From Dromiciops gliroides (taxonomy: Eukaryota; Chordata; Mammalia; Microbiotheria; Microbiotheriidae), in the NCBI RefSeq assembly GCF_019393635.1, contig NC_057864.1, positions 444,176,822-444,240,821 on the forward strand: a stretch of 64,000 nucleotides of DNA. Direction: 5' to 3'. The position numbers were made by a program, and so were the translations under genes. Under the pieces are notes generated by a model, which made no database searches, was not told the origin of the DNA, and saw only the letters and a list, made by a program, of their open reading frames with translations. Below are positions 1 through 12,881 of the stretch, one piece after another (the first letter of the stretch is position 1; the number at the start of each line of letters is the position of its first letter).

Positions 1-165
1 GAATTTAATCCCCTCATTTAACAGACAAGGAAACCAAGACCAGGAAAGATTAAGTGACTTACCCAAGATCACACAGATAAGGTAATAGGTGACTTGTCAA
101 TCTCTTTAAGTCTTTCCTGAGTTCACTCTTAGCTGTACCATCTTCAACTAAAATAGCTAGCTGGA
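1..165 (-). repeat. MIR SINE fragment
   Basis: CCCTCATTTAACAGACAAGG and AAGTGACTTACCCAAGATC are the antisense of the MIR core (CTTGGGCAAGTCACTTAA, then CTCATCTGTAAAATGGGG). Confidence 0.7.
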
Positions 166-3100
166 GATCCTCTCATCTGAATTTGATTTAGCATCCTTTA
201 TCCTCGATGGAATTTAGTTTTCTGGGCACACAATCTCCCAAATTTCATGACTCAATCTTGCCCTTCCACAAAGAAAGCCTCTGTATATGTATACTCAAAG
301 AACATCAAGGTTGGGCTTTTCTGATTAACTCACTCCTACCACCCCTCGGGCACTTTTCAGGATTCTTGCCTGCCTGCCTGCCAGTCTTTCTCCACCCCCA
401 CAACTCTGTCCTTTTTATCCACTGCATTTGAGTTGTCTCTCATTCTGATGAATCATGTTACAATTTTCTAGCATGACTTATGTTGTTCCTTTTTCTGACC
501 ACTTTCCCAAATGTACAAGGTGCCTCTCTTTTGAATATCTGCTCTTCCCCATGTTTGCAAATCCACCCAGCTTTCTGCAGATTTCACTCCCATCTTTTCC
601 TCTCTCCCTCCACACCAGTAATAAATATATGAAACAGGACTGACCCCTGCCAGACCATGTCAACAGCTTCCCTTGGGATCTGCTGACTTTTATCACACAC
701 TTCTCCCTCCTCCCTCAATCCTTTGGCCAGTTTTTAAGTCTGCCTGCATCTTCCTATTGCATCTGAACCCATTTTGAAAGTGAAAATGTCAAGAGCTGTG
801 ATTCAGAGCTTCCTTGGGAAAGTACAAATCTATGGCCATTTCTGTGCAATGTTAAACATGCGGATGAAAATGGAACAACTCAGTCAAATATTAAGATGCT
901 TTGTCAACAGGAAATGAAATACCATAATGTTGGAAATAAACTGTACAAGCCACTGGATTTTTCTCTATTTACCTGGCTGTTTGGCAGAGTATGGAGACCA
1001 GCCAATACCTATTGCTGACAATCTCAATAGCTTGCTATGGGTCATTTGCTTGCTTTGGTTTGGGTTTGGACTTCAAACTTGGACCCATGTTGTTTTCTAT
1101 CTCAGTTTCCCCAGGTGTAGGCAGCATAATTCCGTCTCTCTTCTAGACACTTGCCCAAATCGTATTAACAACACATCTGACAAGCCTCGGTGGAAGATAT
1201 GACAGAAGTGCCAAGGTACCTTCTGTGCATGGAACTGCTTTTATCTTCTGACACAAACATATGCCGACCCCCCCCCTCCCTCATTGGGATTTCACCATGA
1301 ATATCCTCCTGGGGAAATCTGTTTCGTTCTTTATTCTATATCCCCCATATTTGGAGAAGTCTGGGGGTGGGGGGGGGATAGCACTCCCTCCTCTGGGACT
1401 GGATGCCGGATGCATGGATGTGCTAGTAAAGAGAAATATATCTACTACAAGACAGAACCATCAGGGTCATCATCATTTCCCCCTGCTGCACTCCTGGGAC
1501 CCACAGTTTAAAGAGTCAAAGGCTTGTCTAGCAGCATCTGGCCATGAGAGAGCATCTTTTCGATCTTTGTTTACCTCTACCTTGCTCCCTTTATCCCAGT
1601 AATGAGACTGAGACTTTAAGGCAAATATGACAGCCCTCCCAGCCTCAACAGGCGGGACCAGTTCATAATCCAGTTTCTGAAACAAACACTACTACAGAGC
1701 TGGGATGGGGGGGGGGGCGGGGATGCCGCATGGCACTGTTGTCCAGAGTTAGCTCACTAAGAGGAAAATGGCTTCCTTTAGTTAATTTTAAACAAATAAA
1801 TGAAGCTTTCATGTGCCCCCCAAGATGTGCTTCCTATAAATTGGACACATTTCTCTCGAACTGTTTTAAAAGAGTAGCTAAAGAGATGGTTTTCAGTATT
1901 CGGACACTATTTTGTAAACAAAACAAAACAAAACACCAAAAACCATACGATTTTGAGTACAGCCAAGACCTAATCATTTGTCTGTTAAGGAGATGAAAAA
2001 TAATCAGCAGGACTTTTGTGAATATTTTCCCCTTATACCTGAATAAAAGTGTCTATATTATATACAGGTACATACAGATTTTTGCATGTGCATGCAATTA
2101 TAATGCATATATACACATATATGTATATATCCATATACACCACTGTAATTTAGAAATGAAAAAAAAAATCCAACCTCCTAGACTACTGTGTTGTTGACAT
2201 GGCGATGTGTCTTCTGCTGGGCTTTCTTTGTACCTTACTACATAGGGTCTCAGTGGCGATGGAGGGAGGGGGAGCTGTCCTGTTTTGGGGTCCCCAAAGC
2301 TCAGGTTGGTGTGTGTGCGGGGAGAGTTAATGAGAACAGAATGGCGTTCTTTCCCTCCCTTCTCCTATCCCATCTGTTCAAACAAAAGGCTGAAAGGGAA
2401 AGAGAACTGAGACCCTGCTGGTCAAGGGGGGAGGAATAATAACAAACATCCTTGGGCAACATTTCAGCACATGCAGCCCTTTTATACTGTGCTAAAGCTT
2501 TTATTCAGACCAGAGAAAGCCAGGCCAATGTAGGCTCAGGTTAAAAAAGAAATAATCATCATCATAAAAAAGATGCATTAGGCCCAAAGGCTATTTCTTT
2601 CAATGAGCACACTTGTAAATCTAGAGGAAAATAAAAATGGAAACTCTGACAAAAATCTATTTGATTATAGGATCCGCTGAGTAGCCCCAATTCTACAATG
2701 GGTTCTGGGAGTCCAGTTTTCATTTGTTCCTTCATGAAGTTCAAGGTCCTAGTAATTAATATCAGGACAAAGTGATGGAAAGAAAGTCTATCCCTCTTTA
2801 CCTTGGCCACTCCACACATTCTCCCCCCCTCCTCCATTCCCATTGCTTTGTGAGGTCAGTCCTCTCCAGTAGCTTCCTGGTTTGGGTATTTGTCCATGAG
2901 GTCATGGCAGGAGAATAACTTTCCCTAGGTTCATTTTAGCTAGATTAGAGCAATGACTTCCAGTTTCCCAATGGAGGCACACTAGAGAGATCACTCTACG
3001 GGATATACTGATTCTCTGGTCTCCAGACAAAACGGGTGAAAAGAAAGGGAAAACCCCATGGTTTTGCATTGAATTCAAGTTGGAGCTATTGGATTAAACA

Positions 3101-3420
3101 CCAGTAAGAGGGATGAAAGATTCAGCCAAACAACTGCTTTAATTTTGTCAACCAGACATCAAATAACATGAAATTTATACTGAATTGATCAATTACTAGA
3201 CCAAAGAAATGAAATAAATCTGTGCTGTCATTGTGTGAATTCAGACTCTGTTTATTGATCCTTTCAAAAGCCCCCTTCTTCTGGCCATTAAAAACAATAC
3301 TGCTTTCACTGTCTCCCCCCACCAAGCTAATTCTGAAGCTATAAATCACATGAAAATGAAGATGAAAATGGAGTTAATATAGTCACAAAGTGAGAACCCC
3401 ATGGAATAGGATTTGGGGGT
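166..3420. other. Unassigned stretch, no gene seen
   Basis: No coding frame with family resemblance and no clear dispersed repeat. It contains short G or C homopolymers (near 1270, 1367 and 1705) and an AT-rich TATA/CATA patch at 2050-2140. Reading frames up to 113 codons here have no recognisable domain and are treated as chance. Confidence 0.5.
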
Positions 3421-3454
3421 GGTAGAAGGAAGGATACAAATTTTAAAAAGCTTG

Positions 3455-3565
3455 AGAGACAGAATAGAGAGAAGGAAGAGAAGAGAGGAAGGGAAAAGGA
3501 AGAAGAGAGAGAAAGGAAGCAATGTTGAGAGGGAAGAAGAGGGGGAAAGAAAGAGAAAAACAAGA
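3455..3565. repeat. GA-rich low-complexity tract
   Basis: Purine-only runs such as GAGAGAAGGAAGAGAAGAG continue for about 100 bp. The opposite-strand frames of Phe/Ser/Leu-rich protein are translations of this tract. Confidence 0.85.
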
Positions 3566-4294
3566 TAAGTTTGAAGAAATATCATCTTGGGAAATGTTGG
3601 GAATTTTGAAAGACCAAAAAAATGTAATGGATAAGGACCATTATTGTCCTACAGAACACACAGGACAGAGAAGAAATTATTTCTTTCCAGTAGACTCACA
3701 AACTAATGAAGATAAATCGATGTGACATAAATCCCAAGGATCCTTAGTTCAAAAAAAAGTGAATATTTTGAAATTTAGTCAAGCACAGGGTTTAGCCACA
3801 ACTAACCTAACCTTATTAGAAATGTCTTCTTATAATTGTAAGTTTTTATTGTGCAGTCAACTCTCAATTATCCATACAAATGAAGGGAAACCAACCATGG
3901 AACAGATAATACAGAGCAATAGTTGATGAAAAAATCATTTCTATCTGGCTTGGGATATGTAATTTTATTTTTATGGTGGTTTTCTTCTACTTAAGAAGTT
4001 TAATTGGGTTTTTTTTGTTGTTGTTTTACATTTTTTTCTACTATTCCTTTAGTGATTCTTTATTCATTCAAGTAGCTACTATGTGCAAAGAATTATACTA
4101 AGCACTGAAAAAGAAGATAGAAAAAAAAGAAAACAGGCCATCTGCCCTTGAGGTTTTCAAAAAGAAAAAAAGGCATTTGTATGTATAAATTTAAATTGGA
4201 ATATAATAATTAGATATGAGAATAATGTGCTATGAAATCAAATGATGAAAAGATCACCTTCAACTGAGAATACTCTGATGTTAGAGGTGAAAGG
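3566..4294. other. Unassigned AT-rich stretch
   Basis: No gene or recognised repeat. Homopolymeric A and T runs are common. Confidence 0.4.
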
Positions 4295-4450
4295 TTCCCA
4301 GATATTTAACCCATTGGCCTCATTTGGAAGATGAGGGAATTAAGGCTTACTTAGGGAAGTAAAGTGATTTACCCAGTGTCAGGCAGGTAGATAATCTCAG
4401 AACAGTTGTTAGAATCTATCTTTTATCTCCCAGTGTGGTGATCTTTTTAT
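4295..4450 (-). repeat. MIR SINE fragment
   Basis: CCCATTGGCCTCATTTGGAA, then AAAGTGATTTACCCAGTGTC, is the antisense MIR core with the usual spacing. Confidence 0.6.
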
Positions 4451-4799
4451 TGTTTGATTTTTCCTTTTAAAACTGTTTTATTGAGACATTTTTATCCCAC
4501 CCTCCAACATTTCCTTGTAAAAAAGAAAATCAGTTAAGCCAAACTAACCATCGATGTCCTTGTGTTCTGTTATTTCTCTAAGCAGATGAGGGAAGTAGGT
4601 ATCTGTCCCCTGGAGCCTAAGGGGGTCATTGAATTTGATGTAAATTCTAGTTATTCAGGGTTATTTTCCTATTTGTTATTGTGGCTTCAGCCTTCATAGC
4701 ACTATTGATTCTGCTTTTTTTTCATTCTGATCAGTTACTTATGAGTATTCCAATATTTTCTTCTGTTATTGTTTGATACAATGTATGATAATGGTCCAT

Positions 4800-4890
4800 C
4801 ATGTGTACCAGGATTGCTCAGCTACAGTACCTGGCACATAGTGGGCATCTAGTAAATGCATATTAGCAGATAGATTGATATAAATGACAA
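4800..4890 (+). repeat. L2 3' terminus
   Basis: TACCTGGCACATAGTGGGCATCTAGTAAATGC matches the conserved L2 tail (CCTGGCACATAGTAGG, then TTAATAAATG). Confidence 0.6.
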
Positions 4891-5595
4891 TGTGCTTTGT
4901 TTCCTTTTTATTTTTTTTTACTATGACAAAACATCTTGCTGTGAATATTGTGTTAAATGCAGAACCTATCTTTGTGTCTTTGATCTCCTTGGGATGTTTG
5001 CCTACCAGTACACTTTCCACCACACCACATTAACCTACATATGCTTTGACTACTTAGCACTGGACCAGAGGGAGGTAGGGTGGGAATTGTATTCCAGGAG
5101 CATGCTGAGCAATATGGGAAAGTTGGCCCAGCATTAAACTTGTAATAGGTAATCCACAAACTCCCCATGTGAGTGAATAAGGAAAACTGACGATTTCCTT
5201 TTATTTTTGCAAAAAGCAGTTGAGAAATGTGTCTGGCTTGATGTCTTACTTTTATGATAATGATAAATGAATAAAAAGTTGTTCATAAAATTAAATTTTG
5301 CTAAAAGGATCTTATATTCTCATTAACATCACAAAATTAGATGTCTAGGCCTTAAGAATCTAACATAAACATGTGATAAGCCTAATTTAATATGCCTTGT
5401 AAGTGGAACTGTGAGTTGGTGAAAACACTGAAGATTAACATGGCAATAAATATACAGTGATAGTCACTGTGCAGGACCATCCCTTTCAACCAAGAGCATG
5501 TTGGAGTCAGTTCAAAGAGGTTTGTCAGAGCCTATCGTTAAATTTTCAGTATAAGCATTTAAACCTTGGAAATTTGGCATCACTATGCTAGAGCT
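4891..5595. other. Unassigned AT-rich stretch
   Basis: No gene or recognisable dispersed repeat. Small frames on both strands lack domains. Confidence 0.4.
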
Positions 5596-5599
5596 TGAT

Positions 5600-5965
5600 C
5601 TATTTTGTTTAAGAAACTGCTGGGAAAAAAAGAAATTGTTGATAATTACAAGTATACTGTACAAGTATATTGTACATGTATTTTTCTCCTAGAGAGACAG
5701 TTGTTAAATATTTTCCAGCACACCCCTGATTTCAACCCAGTAATTCTATTGTTAGAGCTATATTTCAAAGACATCATAAAAAAAAGAAAAATGGGGGGCC
5801 TGATTGTATCAAAATAGCATAGCTGCTCCATTTCTAATAGAAAAAATATGGAAATGATGTATAAGAGCATTCATTGGAGGATGAATACATAAATTATGGT
5901 ATATTAATAGAATGTGATATTATGGTACCATAAAAACTATAAATATCAAGAATATGAGGAAATAT
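5600..5965 (+). mobile_element. Decayed LINE-1 3' region
   Basis: Phrases such as CCCTGATTTCAACCCAGTAA, then GACATCATAAAAAAAAG, and AATTATGGTATATTAATAGA are diverged versions of the marsupial L1 segment seen intact at 9270-9450 (CCCAGCAATACCACTATTAGG; TTGTGGTATATGAG). Confidence 0.55.
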
Positions 5966-6084
5966 GTAACCGGGAATTCTGGCACCTGGAGCAAATTCAG
6001 TGGATGTTGGGTCTGATTATGATTAAGGGGATAACTTTCCAGCCCATCCTTTGAAGGACTTTGCTTTAGCTATGCTAGCCTTAT

Positions 6085-6935
6085 CCAGCAGTATGGCAGA
6101 GATTAGATTTAGACTAATATTTCTTGGTATAATACTTATAGCAAGATAAACTCCAAATGTATATGTGAACTCTCTATAAAAAGACACATTATAAACAAAT
6201 TAGAGGACCAAGAAAGAAATTAGCCTTCAAATCTATGGCTGTGGGAAGGGTTCGTGACCACACCGGGGATAGAGAATCACAAAAGAAATAATGGACGATT
6301 TTGATTATATAAGATCAAAAAGGTTTTGCATAAATGAATCCAGTACAGCTAGGATTAGAAAGGAAACAGTTAATTGGGGGAGGGGGGAATCTTTGAAGTA
6401 AATTTCCCTGATAAAGGTCTCATTTCCAAGATATAGAAGAAACTGATTCAAATTTATAAGAAGTATTCTCCAATTGATAAATGGTTTTTAAAAAGATACT
6501 TTCAAAGGAAGAAACTCAAGCTTTCTATAGTCATATTAAAAATGTTCTGGGGCAGCTAGATGGCACAGTGGTTAAAGCACCGGCCCTGGATTCAGGAGTA
6601 CCTGAGTTCAAATCCGGCCTCAGACACTTAACACTTACTAGCTGTGTGACCCTGGGGAAGTCACTTAACCCCCATTGCCCCACAAAAAAAAAAATGTTCC
6701 AGAGCACTAGTAATTAGAGAAATGCAAATGAAAGTAACTGAGGTTTCAACTCACATGCATCAGATTGGCTAAACTGACAAAATAAAATGACAAATGTTAC
6801 AAGGGCTGCAGGAAAGCAGACACATCAATGTCATTTTAGTGGAACTGTGTGTGAATTGGTCTGGCCATTTTGGAAAACAATTTGAAACTATGACCTTAAA
6901 GTTACTAAATGATGTTTGACCCAGTGATACTGACT
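6085..6935 (+). mobile_element. LINE-1 ORF2 C-terminal/3' fragment, split by a SINE
   Basis: The sequence follows the L1 ORF2 tail: GATTATATAAGATCAAAAAG, TGATAAAGGTCTCATTTCC, CTCCAATTGATAAATGG, then TAGTCATATTAAAAATG. After the SINE it continues AGAGAAATGCAAATGAAAG and CATCAGATTGGCTAAAC. It is diverged and has stops; a dead 5'-truncated copy. Confidence 0.75.
6549..6694 (+). mobile_element. WSINE1-type SINE
   Basis: Full tRNA-headed copy from GGGGCAGCTAGATGGC to CCATTGCCCC plus A tail. An imperfect target duplication, AAAAATGTTC(T/C), flanks it (6538-6548 and after the tail), so it entered the LINE-1 that surrounds it. Confidence 0.92.
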
Positions 6936-7554
6936 GCTTCTCTCTGAGTGCTCCAACCTTTGTTGGGAGGTTCCTGTTCCCTGAAGACCCATCTTCCCTC
7001 CACTAACCCTACTGCTGAGGTGGATGGTGATTGAGCTGTTGGGCCCCTGCATCTAGGGGGAAGGAATTCAAAGGCAGAAATACTTTTCTTGCCTCTTCCT
7101 TATTTGTCTTGCTGGATGGCCAGATCCTGAAGTCTCCCCCTTTTGATGGAAGAATTATGGGTAGGATATTTTTTCCCCAGTATACCCTTTGTTCCCTGGT
7201 TGCCTGAGATCTCAGGCTTCTGTGAGTCTAGAGAAATACATCTAGGTCTATGCTGGCAAATGTTTAACAACTGGGCTCTCTGTTGGGAAAATGTTTGCAC
7301 TTACACTTTTAAGTTTCATCTGCAATAACACTTTCTTAAGTCTAGACAATCAGGATAACACAAATCAAGCGCTGATTTGCAGGGATTGATTTCTGATGTG
7401 TAAGTGCTCATCCTGAAAATTTAATGCTCAGTTCTGTAAGTCAATTCAAATTGATTCCAGCCCACCCCTGACAATCACTACATAAACCCCTTTCTCAGGG
7501 AAGATAGGTCTCTGAAGAACTCCCTATCAAAAGGCAGAAAATGGTATAGATGAC
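6936..7554. other. Unassigned stretch
   Basis: No gene and no repeat I can name. Frames of about 60 codons on both strands have no domain. Confidence 0.35.
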
Positions 7555-7700
7555 TGTATTCAAATCTGACTAGGGTCAAATCTACTCTTAAAGAAGATTA
7601 TATTGGCTGCAGTGTAGAGGATGCTTTGGAGTGTTGAGAGACTTGAGGAAGGAAGACCAGGTAGGAGGCTGCTACAATCATCTCAGTAAGAAATAATGAG

Positions 7701-7857
7701 GGGGCAGCTAGGTGGCGCAGTGGATAGAGCACTGGCCCTGGAGTCAGGAGTACCTGGGTTCAAATCTGGCCTCAGACACTTAACACTTACTAGCTGTGTG
7801 ACCCTGGGCAAGTCACTTAACCCCAATTGCCTCACTAAAAAAAAAAAAGAAAGAAAA
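7701..7857 (+). mobile_element. WSINE1-type SINE with perfect 12-bp target duplication
   Basis: GGGGCAGCTAGGTGGCGCAG start, A-rich tail. AGAAATAATGAG is present at 7689-7700 and again at 7858-7869. Inserted in the antisense L2. Confidence 0.95.
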
Positions 7858-8960
7858 AGAAATAATGAGGACAAGAAGTAAGCTGGTAGCTCTGGGGGTG
7901 GACAGAAGGGTTCAGATAAAAGAGCTTCTGTGAAGGGAGAAATGGCAATATTTAGTAACTCATTTCATATGTGAGGGAAGGAAAGTGAGGAGTCCAGGAT
8001 AATGCCAAGATTTCCAATCTGGGTGACTGGAAGCATGGCAATGTCTTTGACAGAAATAAGGGGACTTGGAGTAGAAGTTGGTCTAGGAGGGACAAATAAT
8101 GAGTTCAATTTTAAATATGTTGAATTAAAGAAATTTTCAGGCTATCTGGATTGAAATGTCCAAAGGCAATTGCTAATCTGTGACTGAAGCTCATGGGACA
8201 GAATAGGGATAAATAATCTTGCAGAATCGAGAAAAGAGGAAGTGGAAGCATTAAGTATATATCACTTTTCCAAAGAACTTGGTTGAGAAAGGGAAGCGTG
8301 ATATAGGATGATACCTTCAAGGGGGAGTAAGATCTAGTAAAGTTTGGTTTTTGAGGATAGGGGAAACTTAGGCAAGTTTGAAAGCAGAAAAGAAGAAACC
8401 AATTGATGGTGAGAGGTGGAAGATTTGAGAAGGTGTGGATCATCAAGGATTCAATCTTGTGGAGAAAATGGGAAGGGACAGGACAAAGTACACATATAGA
8501 GGGGTGGTCTTAGCAAGAAGCAGAGACATTTCTTTGTCAGAGACTGTAGGAATGTAGGAGATAGTGGGAGGTGATGTGAAGGGGTTTTGAGGTAAAAAGA
8601 AGGGCTCAATTATTTTCAAGAAAGTAAAAAAGTCAAGGACCTCGCCAAAGATGGAGGGGAGGAGGAGGTATGGAGGGGTTGAGTGGGAAAGAGAAAGCTT
8701 ACAATAGCTTCTATGGTAAATGAATAGGGAATCTGTTAAGAAGGAATAAAAGGACTGAATTACTGTAGTGAGACCCAGTTGAGTTTGGATGATATAAATT
8801 TTTAATGTACTCAGCACAGTTATGAGATTTCCTCCACCTTTGTCCAATAGCTGATGAGTAGAAGCAGAGAGGGTAGAAGGTGGGAGTCATCCAAAGCTGG
8901 GGTTTGTCAAGAGAAGAGCCACAATAGGACAAAGGGGAAAAGGGTTCAAGAAGAGAGGAT

Positions 8961-9975
8961 ACCCCCAATTGAGAAACAGTCAAAGGATAGGAACAGGCAG
9001 TTTTCTGAGGAAAAAATCAAAGCTATCTATTGCCATATAAAAAAAATGCTCTAAAGCACTATTGATTAGAGAAATGTAAATTAAAACAACTCTGAGGTAC
9101 CACCTGACACCTATCAGATTGGCTAATATGACAAAAAAGGAAAATAATAAATGTTGGAGAAGCTATGGAGAAATTGGACACTAATGCATTGTTGGTGGAG
9201 CTGTGAACTGATCCATCCATTCTGGAGAGCAATATGGAACTATGCCCAAAGGGCTATAAATCTATGCTTACTCTTTAACCCAGCAATACCACTATTAGGT
9301 CTTTTGTCCAAAAAATCATAAAAAAAGGGAAAAGGACCCACATGTACAAAAATATTTATAGTTGCTCTTTTTGTAGTGGCAAGGAATTGGAAATTGAGGG
9401 AATGTCCATCAATTGAGGAATGGCTGAACAAGTTGTGGTATATGAGTATAACATAAATACTATTGTGCTGTAAGAAATGATGAGCAGATGAATTTCAGAG
9501 AAACCTGGAAGGACTTACATGAACTGATGCTGAATGAGATAAGCAGAACCAGGAGAACATTGTACACAGTATCAGCAACATTGTGTGTTGATCAACTGTG
9601 ATAGACTTGACTTTTCTCAGCAATACAGCGGTCCAAGATAGTTCCAAAGGACTCATGATGGAAAATGCTCTCCAAATGCAAAAAAAGAACTGTGGAATCT
9701 AGATGCAGATTGAACCGTACTATTTCTATTTTTTTGTTTTTGTTTTTTGAGGTTTTTCCCTTGTGTTCTGATTCTTCTTTCACAACATGACTAATGCAGA
9801 AATATGTTTAATGTGATTGTACATACATAACCTATATCAGATTGCTTGCTGTCTTGGGGAGGGGGGAGGGAGGAGAGGGAGGGAGAAAAATTTGAAATTA
9901 GATATCTTATAAAAACAAATGTTGAAAACTATCTTTACATGTAACTAGAAAATAATAAAATACTTTTATGAAAAA
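8961..9975 (+). mobile_element. 5'-truncated LINE-1 with target-site duplication
   Basis: Runs from the end of ORF2 (CCCCCAATTGAGAAACAGTC) through the 3'UTR (GATTGTACATACATAACC, then CTTGGGGAGGGGGGAGGG) to ATAATAAAATACTTTTATG plus a short A tail. AAGAAGAGAGGAT at 8949-8960 recurs as AAGAAGAGAAGAT after the tail. This is the least decayed LINE-1 3' end in the window and interrupts the older L2. Confidence 0.9.
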
Positions 9976-11335
9976 AAGAAGAGAAGATAATGTAGAGTGA
10001 AAATGGCCAACTATTGGATTGAAGTTGGAATAGAAAGAAAGTGAAGGGTAATGAAAGCATGGGTAATGACCTGAAAAAAGCACTCAGGGGTGGGGTGATT
10101 GGAGATACTCTTGAGTTCAAAGAAGAGGCATTATAGGGGTTGAGCATAGGGAGAATGGGAATAATAGGTTTTAGTCAGAAGGGGGAATTAAGAAATTCTA
10201 ATTAGGAAAGTGAGACACTTTTTAGTAATGGTACAATCTAATGTGTGGCCATCCCTATGTTTAACTAAGATGGAGTAAAGGTGTAAAGGTCATAGAATTC
10301 AATAAGGTTGAGGAATGTAAGATTAGTGAGTTTGAGGGAACATCTGCATTAAACATTAAACCTCCCCTCCCCAAAGTTGAGCAGGAGAGAAAGACAAGGT
10401 AAGCCAAGTACTGAGCTCCAAGAGAAATGGAGTAAGTTAAAGTTTGGTATATTATAGCTACCATCAATTTGGTTAGGCAGAAAATTTTGATGGTGTTAAT
10501 TTCAAAGGAGGGAAGGTTACTGAGTGAAAGAAGTAAATGGAAAGGTCTGGAAGTAAAAATGGGAGCAAGGAGTATTCCAACTTCCCCTCTAGGACCAGTG
10601 TGGTAGAGGATAGGAGAAAAAGTATAGACAAGTGCTTCAGAGAATAGTCTAGAATATGCTGTCATCAGAAAGGAGTCTAGTCTAAGTGAATGCTAACAAA
10701 TGGAAAGAGTGTGAAAGAAAGTGATGTCAGAAGGAGGGGAATTTGTTTACTATGGAATAGGAATTCCAGAGGGCAAAATGAAAAGGACAGATTGGGACAT
10801 AGGTGGAGTAAAGTTTAGGGGAATAAGACTGAGAGAATATGATGTCAGTGTTGGGGGGAGGGTGTTAAGGACAGTTTTTCCCCTAAATGTACTCATTATT
10901 AATTATTATAGGGAGAGGGAAAGATGCAGGAGAAGATGTGAGGGTAATCATGGGTGGCAGTTGGGCAAGAAAACTCAGTCTCTAAGGGCTGTTGCAAAAA
11001 GAACAAGACAGAGACTGGATCTGTTCCTTCATTGTAGTGGCCATGGGAGGGGATAAGGTTGTAGAGGGGTTGAGAATAACAAGCAATGACTATCTCCCTT
11101 CCTTCTGGGAGGCCTGGATCTAGGTTTTGCCAACAACTTAAAGGATAGGCATCCTCCTATTCTCCTCCTTTAGGGGAGAGGGGTGAAGTTGGTGGAGGAA
11201 GACAGCTGCTCTCTTACTACATCCTTAACATATTTGGGTTTTCAACTTCCCATTAGTCATTTTTTGTTCTGCCTGCATTTTCTCTCATGGTGATCTCATC
11301 AACTCTTAAGGGTTGAACTCTCATCTCTATAGTGG

Positions 11336-11585
11336 TTTGTTCATTCGTGTCAATTGTGTCTGACTCTTTGTGACCCCATTTGGGGTTTTCTTGGCAAAGA
11401 TACTGGAGTGGTTTGCCATTCCCTTCTCCCGCTCATTTGACAGATGAGGAAACTGAGGGAAACTGGTCTAAGTGACTTGCCGAGTGTCACACAGCTAGTG
11501 TGTGAGGCCAGATTTGAACTCAGAAAAATGAGTCTTATTGTCTTTAGGCCTGACTCTTTAGTCACTTCACCACCTAGCAGCCCTA
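11336..11585 (-). mobile_element. Long CORE-SINE (MAR1-like)
   Basis: Antisense of the roughly 250-bp SINE: TTTGTGACCCCATTTGGGG, GGCAAAGATACTGGAGTGG, GATGAGGAAACTGAG, then CACACAGCTAGTG, and ending CACCACCTAGCAGCC. Confidence 0.85.
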
Positions 11586-11592
11586 ACCCTTA

Positions 11593-11700
11593 GTGGTAGG
11601 TGCTATCATCCCCATTTTACAGATAAAAAAGCTGAAGCAAATAAAAGTTCAGTAATTTTCCCAGAGTCACTCAGCTAATAAGTGTCTGAAAGAAGTATTT
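11593..11700 (-). repeat. MIR SINE fragment
   Basis: GGTGCTATCATCCCCATTTT, then ACAGATAAAAAAGCTGAAGC, and CCAGAGTCACTCAGCTAATA: the antisense MIR core. Confidence 0.75.
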
Positions 11701-11814
11701 TTTTTAAAGTAAACATTTGTATTTAAAGTTTGAGTTCCAAATTCTATCCCTCCCTCCCTCCCTGAAGTGGTAAACAATCAGATATTGAACAAGTAGAACC
11801 AACAAGACTTAGCA

Positions 11815-12260
11815 ACTGATTTGATATGGGGAGTGAACAAGAGTGAAGAAATGGGGATGGTTCTGAGTTTCTGAACCAGAGTGATTAGACAGCGAATGGT
11901 ACCCTGAAGATGACTAGGGAAATGAGGAAGAGAGGTGGGCTTAGAGGGAAAGATGCTTTTTGTTTTGGACATACTAAGTTTGAGATGCTTATGGGATCTC
12001 CAGGTAGAAATGTCCAGCAGGCAGTTGGTGATGTAGAACTGAAGCACAGGAGAGAGATGAGGGCTTGAAAGCTGGTTATGTAGATATGGACATCACCTAC
12101 AGAGAGATGATAGTTTAACCCAGGGAAGTTGATGAGATCACCAAGAAATAGAATGCAGAGAGAGAAAAGAGGATCTAGGAATAGAGCCCTGAGTTCCAGG
12201 GTAGGATATGAATGATGAAAGGAGACTGAGGATGAGTCAGAAAGATTGTATGAGAATTGA
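11815..12260 (-). mobile_element. L2 ORF2 fragment, antisense
   Basis: The minus strand gives the L2 middle domain: CATCTCAAACTTAGTATGTC and CAACTGCCTGCTGGACATTT. A minus-strand frame at 11778-12047 (CLLDISTWRSHKHLKLSMSK) matches the L2 ORF2 segment DISTW, then HLKLNMSK. Confidence 0.75.
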
Positions 12261-12806
12261 TTGTTAGCCTGAGACCATCTCTCCTGTCTAATTGCCTTGG
12301 GATAGCTCCCGTGGCTTCAGGCTATGCACTACATTGCCAAATCACATATGTTCCTTTGCAGTGTTTAATCTACATGTATGAGCTCCCCTCAGTGTGATAT
12401 GTTAATCTGTGAGATTTTCTGGGCATAGTTGATCCCTTTCTGGGTATAGTTGAATCTTGTTATTCTATCTGCTTTACTTCTTGATTCAATATCTTTTCTT
12501 TTGAATTAATGCTTCCTTTTGGGTGGGTTGAGTAAAAGGAAATATCTTGTCAGTCTGCCAACAAGTATATATTAGGCACTTACTATGTGCCAAACGCTGT
12601 GCTACAGTCGCTACCTTCAAGGAACTTATATTTCAAAGGGGGGAGGCAATCTGAAAATAATTCTACATGCAAGATCCAGACAGTGTGAAGGTCAGGCAGT
12701 TTCAAGGTGAATGTGCTAGCAATAGAGAACAAAGGGAAGGGTCTCTTGAAGAAGGTGGGATTAGAACTGAGTCCTGACAGAAGCCAAGGAAGCCAGGAGC
12801 AGAGAT

Positions 12807-12809
<3 letters not shown>

Positions 12810-12880
<71 letters not shown>
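12810..12880. repeat. (AG)n microsatellite, about 35 units
   Basis: Uninterrupted AG run; the Ser/Leu-repeat frames on the minus strand are its translation. Confidence 0.98.

Positions 12881-12881
<1 letters not shown>

Larger units (their letters stand above)
7555..11060 (-). mobile_element. Long antisense L2 LINE, with SINE and LINE-1 inserted
   Basis: Read on the minus strand this is L2 ORF2 in order. An endonuclease-like part lies at 10665-10261 (FEINTIKIFCLTKLMVAIIY, resembling the family's FESLFVRL, then GVIYRPP), the middle at 8850-8440, and the 3' third at 8200-7560. The frame is broken by many stops. Inserted are a SINE (7701-7857) and a LINE-1 (8961-9975). The spurious frames of 111-134 codons here are L2 translations. 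Confidence 0.65.

Noticed and set aside
6481-6717. Recurring peptide SGVPEFKSGLRHLT, then TSCVTLGKSLNP (also at 7696, 37097, 45406, 47136, 61766)
   Set aside because: It is the in-frame translation of the WSINE1-type SINE, not a protein family.
8443-8847. 134-codon minus-strand frame
   Set aside because: Lies within the antisense L2; stops flank it and it is part of a dead ORF2.
10721-11056. 111-codon plus-strand frame
   Set aside because: Antisense to L2 sequence, no domain, composition-driven.
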